Origin: Comamonadaceae bacterium
GTDB taxonomy: Bacteria; Pseudomonadota; Gammaproteobacteria; Burkholderiales; Burkholderiaceae_C
Direction: 5' to 3'
DNA: 64,000 nt
Assembly: GCA_015999985.1 (NCBI GenBank)
Contig: JAECRA010000002.1
Location: forward strand, 61,959 to 125,958
Each line of letters starts with the position of its first letter. The stretch's first letter is position 1. The position numbers and the translations under genes are program-made. Of the stretch, positions 61,583-64,000 are shown in pieces. Under the pieces are notes generated by a model. It ran no database searches. It was not told where the DNA came from and was given only the letters and a program-made list of their open reading frames with translations.

Positions 61583-63081
61583 TGTTTAAGCATGCTCAGC
61601 TTGAGTCAGTCAAGGCCTGGATCGCCGATCCGGTGCACGCCGCCCTGCCTACGTATGTTCGGCTGCAACGTGCCCTTCGAGAACTGATCCTCAGTGGCGC
61701 ACTCGATGTAGGCAAACCCTTGCCCGCGTCGCGCACCTTGGCGAAGTCACTCGATGTTTCCCGCGACACGGTCGAGTCGGCCTATAGCCAGTTGCATGCA
61801 GAAGGCTTCATTGAACGAAGAGTGGGTAGCGGTAGTTTTGTCTCAGAGCGAGCTCAACGCCTGCCGGCGCGCGGCCTGCACGGGCGTGCGGACACAGGTC
61901 GCAAGACAGCGCTGCGCCTCAGCCAGCGCGGAAAGGCCATTCTCCAGAGCGGCGGTGTGCGAGACTTCCTGACGCCCCGCCCTTTCGCGCCAGGCGTGCC
62001 GGAAACGCGCAGCTTTCCACTACAGACCTGGGAGCGGTTGCAGCGGCAGGTCCTGAAGGAGCACGGCAGTCTGGCGCTGCTGCACAGCCCGCCTCAGGGC
62101 ATGGAGATGCTGCGCAGGGCAATCGCTGATTACCTCAATCTCGAACGGGGCGCGCGCGCCTCACCAGAACGAGTTCTCGTGCTGACCAGCTCCCAGCAGG
62201 CCCTGACCCTGTGCGCCACAGTACTGCTCGATGCCAGTGACAGGATCTTCATAGAAGACCCTGTGTACCACGGTGCCCGTAAAGCGTTCGACGCCGCCGG
62301 GCTTGAATGCGTGCCGGTGCCGCTGGACAACGACGGGCTGCGAGTAGACCGTTTGCTGAAGGCGTCCAAGATCCCAGCTGAGTCGGCCAGGGCAGTGTTC
62401 CTGACGCCATCACATCAGTTTCCAACGGGTGTCACTCTGGCGCTGGACCGTCGCCTTGCCATCATTGAATGGGCAAGGGAACACCAAGGCTGGATCATCG
62501 AAGATGACTACGACAGCGAGTTTCACTACGCCGGCAAACCCACTGCTTGTGTGCAGGGGCTAGATCCACACGAGCGGACGATCTACATCGGAACCTTCAC
62601 CAAATCGCTTTTCCCCGGCCTGCGAATTGGCTATATGCTGCTACCGCCCGAGTTGGTGGAACCCATGACCGTGGCCCGCACACTATTGGATGGACACAGC
62701 GCGCCGATTCCCCAACTCACCCTGGCACGCTTTATGGAAGGTGGCCACTTTGGTGCCCACGTACGCAACATGCGTGCTTTATATGCCGAACGCCGTGACG
62801 TGCTCGCGCGACTGGTGCGCCAGCATCTGGCTGACTTCGTGGAACCGCGGGTACCCGCCGGTGGCATGCAAATGCCCTGCATTTTTATTCGCGACATCCC
62901 TGAGCGCAAGGCCGTGGAATTCGCGCGCCAGGCCGGAATCGACCTGCTGGGATTAACGCCACTTCATTCGTCAAACTGCCGTGAAACGGGCTTCCTGATG
63001 GGATTCGCGCCGCACGCACCTCACGAACTGGAAATCGCGGTCAGGAAGCTAGCGAAGGTGCTGCGCGCGCTTTGCAGTTGA
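61582..63081 (+). CDS. MocR-family regulator (GntR helix-turn-helix fused to aminotransferase fold)
   Basis: A 499-residue fusion protein. Residues about 20-90 are a GntR winged helix-turn-helix (LPASRTLAKSLDVSRDTVESAY). The rest is a type I aminotransferase-like domain that binds PLP through Lys341 in GTFTKSLFPGLRIGY, with the Asp of EDDYDSEFHY holding the pyridine ring. The only plausible start is TTG 61582, because an in-frame stop lies five codons upstream and there is no nearby in-frame ATG; GAGG at 61568 could serve it. It likely controls the divergent transporter-yggS operon in response to PLP, as PdxR-type MocR proteins do. Confidence 0.9.
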   Translation: MFKHAQLESVKAWIADPVHAALPTYVRLQRALRELILSGALDVGKPLPASRTLAKSLDVSRDTVESAYSQLHAEGFIERRVGSGSFVSERAQRLPARGLHGRADTGRKTALRLSQRGKAILQSGGVRDFLTPRPFAPGVPETRSFPLQTWERLQRQVLKEHGSLALLHSPPQGMEMLRRAIADYLNLERGARASPERVLVLTSSQQALTLCATVLLDASDRIFIEDPVYHGARKAFDAAGLECVPVPLDNDGLRVDRLLKASKIPAESARAVFLTPSHQFPTGVTLALDRRLAIIEWAREHQGWIIEDDYDSEFHYAGKPTACVQGLDPHERTIYIGTFTKSLFPGLRIGYMLLPPELVEPMTVARTLLDGHSAPIPQLTLARFMEGGHFGAHVRNMRALYAERRDVLARLVRQHLADFVEPRVPAGGMQMPCIFIRDIPERKAVEFARQAGIDLLGLTPLHSSNCRETGFLMGFAPHAPHELEIAVRKLAKVLRALCS

Positions 63082-63181
63082 GGATTGGAACCGTCAGCGC
63101 CACCGGGATGCGCAGCGCTAGTGAACAAAGGCAGAGCCCCGTCCTTCATACATAGCTATGCGTTAAGCGTTTCAGCAGTTC

Positions 63182-63197
63182 CATTGAAATTTCAATG
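63182..63197. repeat. Perfect 16-bp palindrome in intergenic region
   Basis: CATTGAAATTTCAATG is perfectly symmetric. It lies in the 210-bp gap between the convergent MocR and Bug genes, with no T run on either side, so it may be a protein-binding site or a weak bidirectional stem. Nothing else is seen in the gap. Confidence 0.4.
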
Positions 63198-63291
63198 TGA
63201 TCGCGCGCATCGCCATGAAAAGCCTGAGAGCACCACAGAAGGTAAGGCCAGGTCTGCGGGCTCAACATCTGGGCCGTGACGCCCTGCTGCG

Positions 63292-64000
63292 TCAGTCCAC
63301 CTTGATGTTCGCAGCCTTGACCACCTGCTGCGCCTTCGCGGTTTCGTCAGCAATAAACCTGTTGAACTGCGCCGAAGGCATGGTGAAGGGTTCGGCGCCA
63401 AGCTTCTCCAGTCGCTCTTTCAGTTCAGGCGACACCATGATCTTCGCAACCTCGGCCTGCAGTCGCTCTACCACGGGCTGCGGCGTCTTGGCGGGCGCGA
63501 ACAGGCCGACCCAGAACAGGTACGCCGAGCCTGGCACGCCGGCCTCGACAGTGGTGGGCGCATCGGGCAGGACCGACGAACGCCCGGCGGTACCCACGGC
63601 CAGCGCCTTCAGCTTGCCGCTCTTGATCATTGGCAGCGCCGACACCATCGGCGCGAAGAACCAGTCGACGCGCCCGGCCATCACCTCAGTCATGGCCTCG
63701 GGGGTACCGCGAAACGGCACGTGCTGCGCATCGAAGCCGGCCGCGAGGCGGAACACCTCGGCGTTCATGTGCGTGGCCGAGCCGTTGCCCGCCGAGCCGA
63801 AATTCAGCCCACCGGGCTTGGCCTTCGCCTTGGCCACGAGGTCCTTCACGTCGGCGAAGTGTGAGGGCGCGGTCACCAGCACGTTGGGCAGGCTGGCCAT
63901 GGGCGTAACGCCTGTGAAGTCTTTGAGCGTGTCGTAGGACAGACCCTTGTAGATCCACGGGTTCACCAGGTGGCCGGCCGAATGCACCAGCAGCGTGTAG
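63292..64000 (-). CDS. Bug/TctC-family periplasmic receptor, copy 9 (N-terminus beyond window)
   Basis: The C-terminal 235 codons of a Bug receptor whose beginning lies to the right of the window. The reading frame is open to the edge (YTLLVHSAGHLVNPWIY). Family marks are the DFTGVTPMAS strand, AKPGGLNFGSAGNGSATH, HVPFRGTPEAMTEVMAGRVD and DAPTTVEAGVPG. It ends at a TGA (63292-63294) convergent with the MocR gene. The codon use is richer in G+C than in the other Bug copies. Confidence 0.93.
   Translation of the reverse strand, partial: YTLLVHSAGHLVNPWIYKGLSYDTLKDFTGVTPMASLPNVLVTAPSHFADVKDLVAKAKAKPGGLNFGSAGNGSATHMNAEVFRLAAGFDAQHVPFRGTPEAMTEVMAGRVDWFFAPMVSALPMIKSGKLKALAVGTAGRSSVLPDAPTTVEAGVPGSAYLFWVGLFAPAKTPQPVVERLQAEVAKIMVSPELKERLEKLGAEPFTMPSAQFNRFIADETAKAQQVVKAANIKVD

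Noticed and set aside
1..64000. CRISPR arrays, tRNA or rRNA genes, complete insertion sequences
   Set aside because: No regularly spaced repeats, cloverleaf-like segments, transposase motifs or terminal repeats with target duplications were seen on reading.

Overview
The window looks like a chromosomal segment of a Burkholderiales betaproteobacterium, probably Comamonadaceae or a close relative. The reasons are the core block argH / AlgZ-like kinase / AlgR-like regulator / hemC / hemD, an alpha-2-macroglobulin gene near a PBP1C gene, and above all nine periplasmic receptors of the Bug (TctC-like) family, which are expanded in Bordetella, Comamonas, Variovorax and relatives. Base composition is GC-rich except for two visibly AT-rich patches (about 10.7-11.3 kb and 40.0-42.4 kb). 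I saw no tRNA, rRNA, CRISPR array, complete insertion sequence or origin.

Layout. 1-3.1 kb: hemD (partial), hemC, a LytTR response regulator and its LytS/AlgZ-type kinase on the minus strand, divergent from argH (3.1-4.6 kb). 4.7-14.1 kb: a secreted 1999-residue alpha-2-macroglobulin with a CLEQ thioester, and pbpC. Between them are an AT-rich SUKH-type immunity-like gene and a small conserved-looking gene. 14.4-22.4 kb: a mirror-image pair, Mo enzyme + Bug facing Bug + Mo enzyme + CaiB CoA-transferase; both Mo enzymes are cytoplasmic BisC/DMSO-reductase-family proteins. 22.7-26.7 kb: Bug, a GrdB-like protein with Cys-Pro-Ile-Cys at the usual selenocysteine site, an IclR regulator and another Bug. 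26.8-30.5 kb (minus): a Bug gene followed by a complete NitT/TauT-type ABC transporter. 30.7-39.8 kb (plus): PaaK-like acyl-CoA ligase, CaiB-family protein, a 3-mercaptopropionate dioxygenase with all diagnostic residues, two crotonases, an NDP-forming acyl-CoA synthetase and two Bugs, ending in a strong terminator. 40.0-42.4 kb: an AT-rich run of three exported proteins of unknown role. 42.7-45.1 kb: LuxR and TetR regulators flanking a short-chain dehydrogenase remnant. 45.3-50.3 kb: fumarylacetoacetase-type hydrolase, SMP-30 lactonase, SDR, Bug and cyclase. 50.3-57.8 kb (minus): a seven-gene, tightly overlapped operon (ABC transporter, thiolase, acyl-CoA dehydrogenase, AMP ligase, NmrA-like) divergent from an IclR gene. 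58.7-63.1 kb: ankyrin protein, YggS and a BenE-type transporter divergent from a MocR regulator. The window ends inside a ninth Bug.

Main proposal. The 14-40 kb block appears to be one regulon. A 16-bp palindromic element, TTC-N9-GAA(C) with an AT-rich centre, stands in front of six of its transcription units, at nine or so sites. The same architecture (GTTC-N9-GAAC) lies between the second IclR gene and its divergent operon, so the element is probably an IclR-family operator. The regulon combines sulfoxide-reductase-like Mo enzymes, a thiol dioxygenase, CoA activation enzymes, crotonases, Bug receptors and a sulfonate/taurine-type ABC transporter. I infer uptake and catabolism of a thio-, thioether- or sulfoxide-carboxylic acid, comparable to but broader than the known 3,3'-thiodipropionate and 3-mercaptopropionate routes. 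The substrate is not shown by the sequence.
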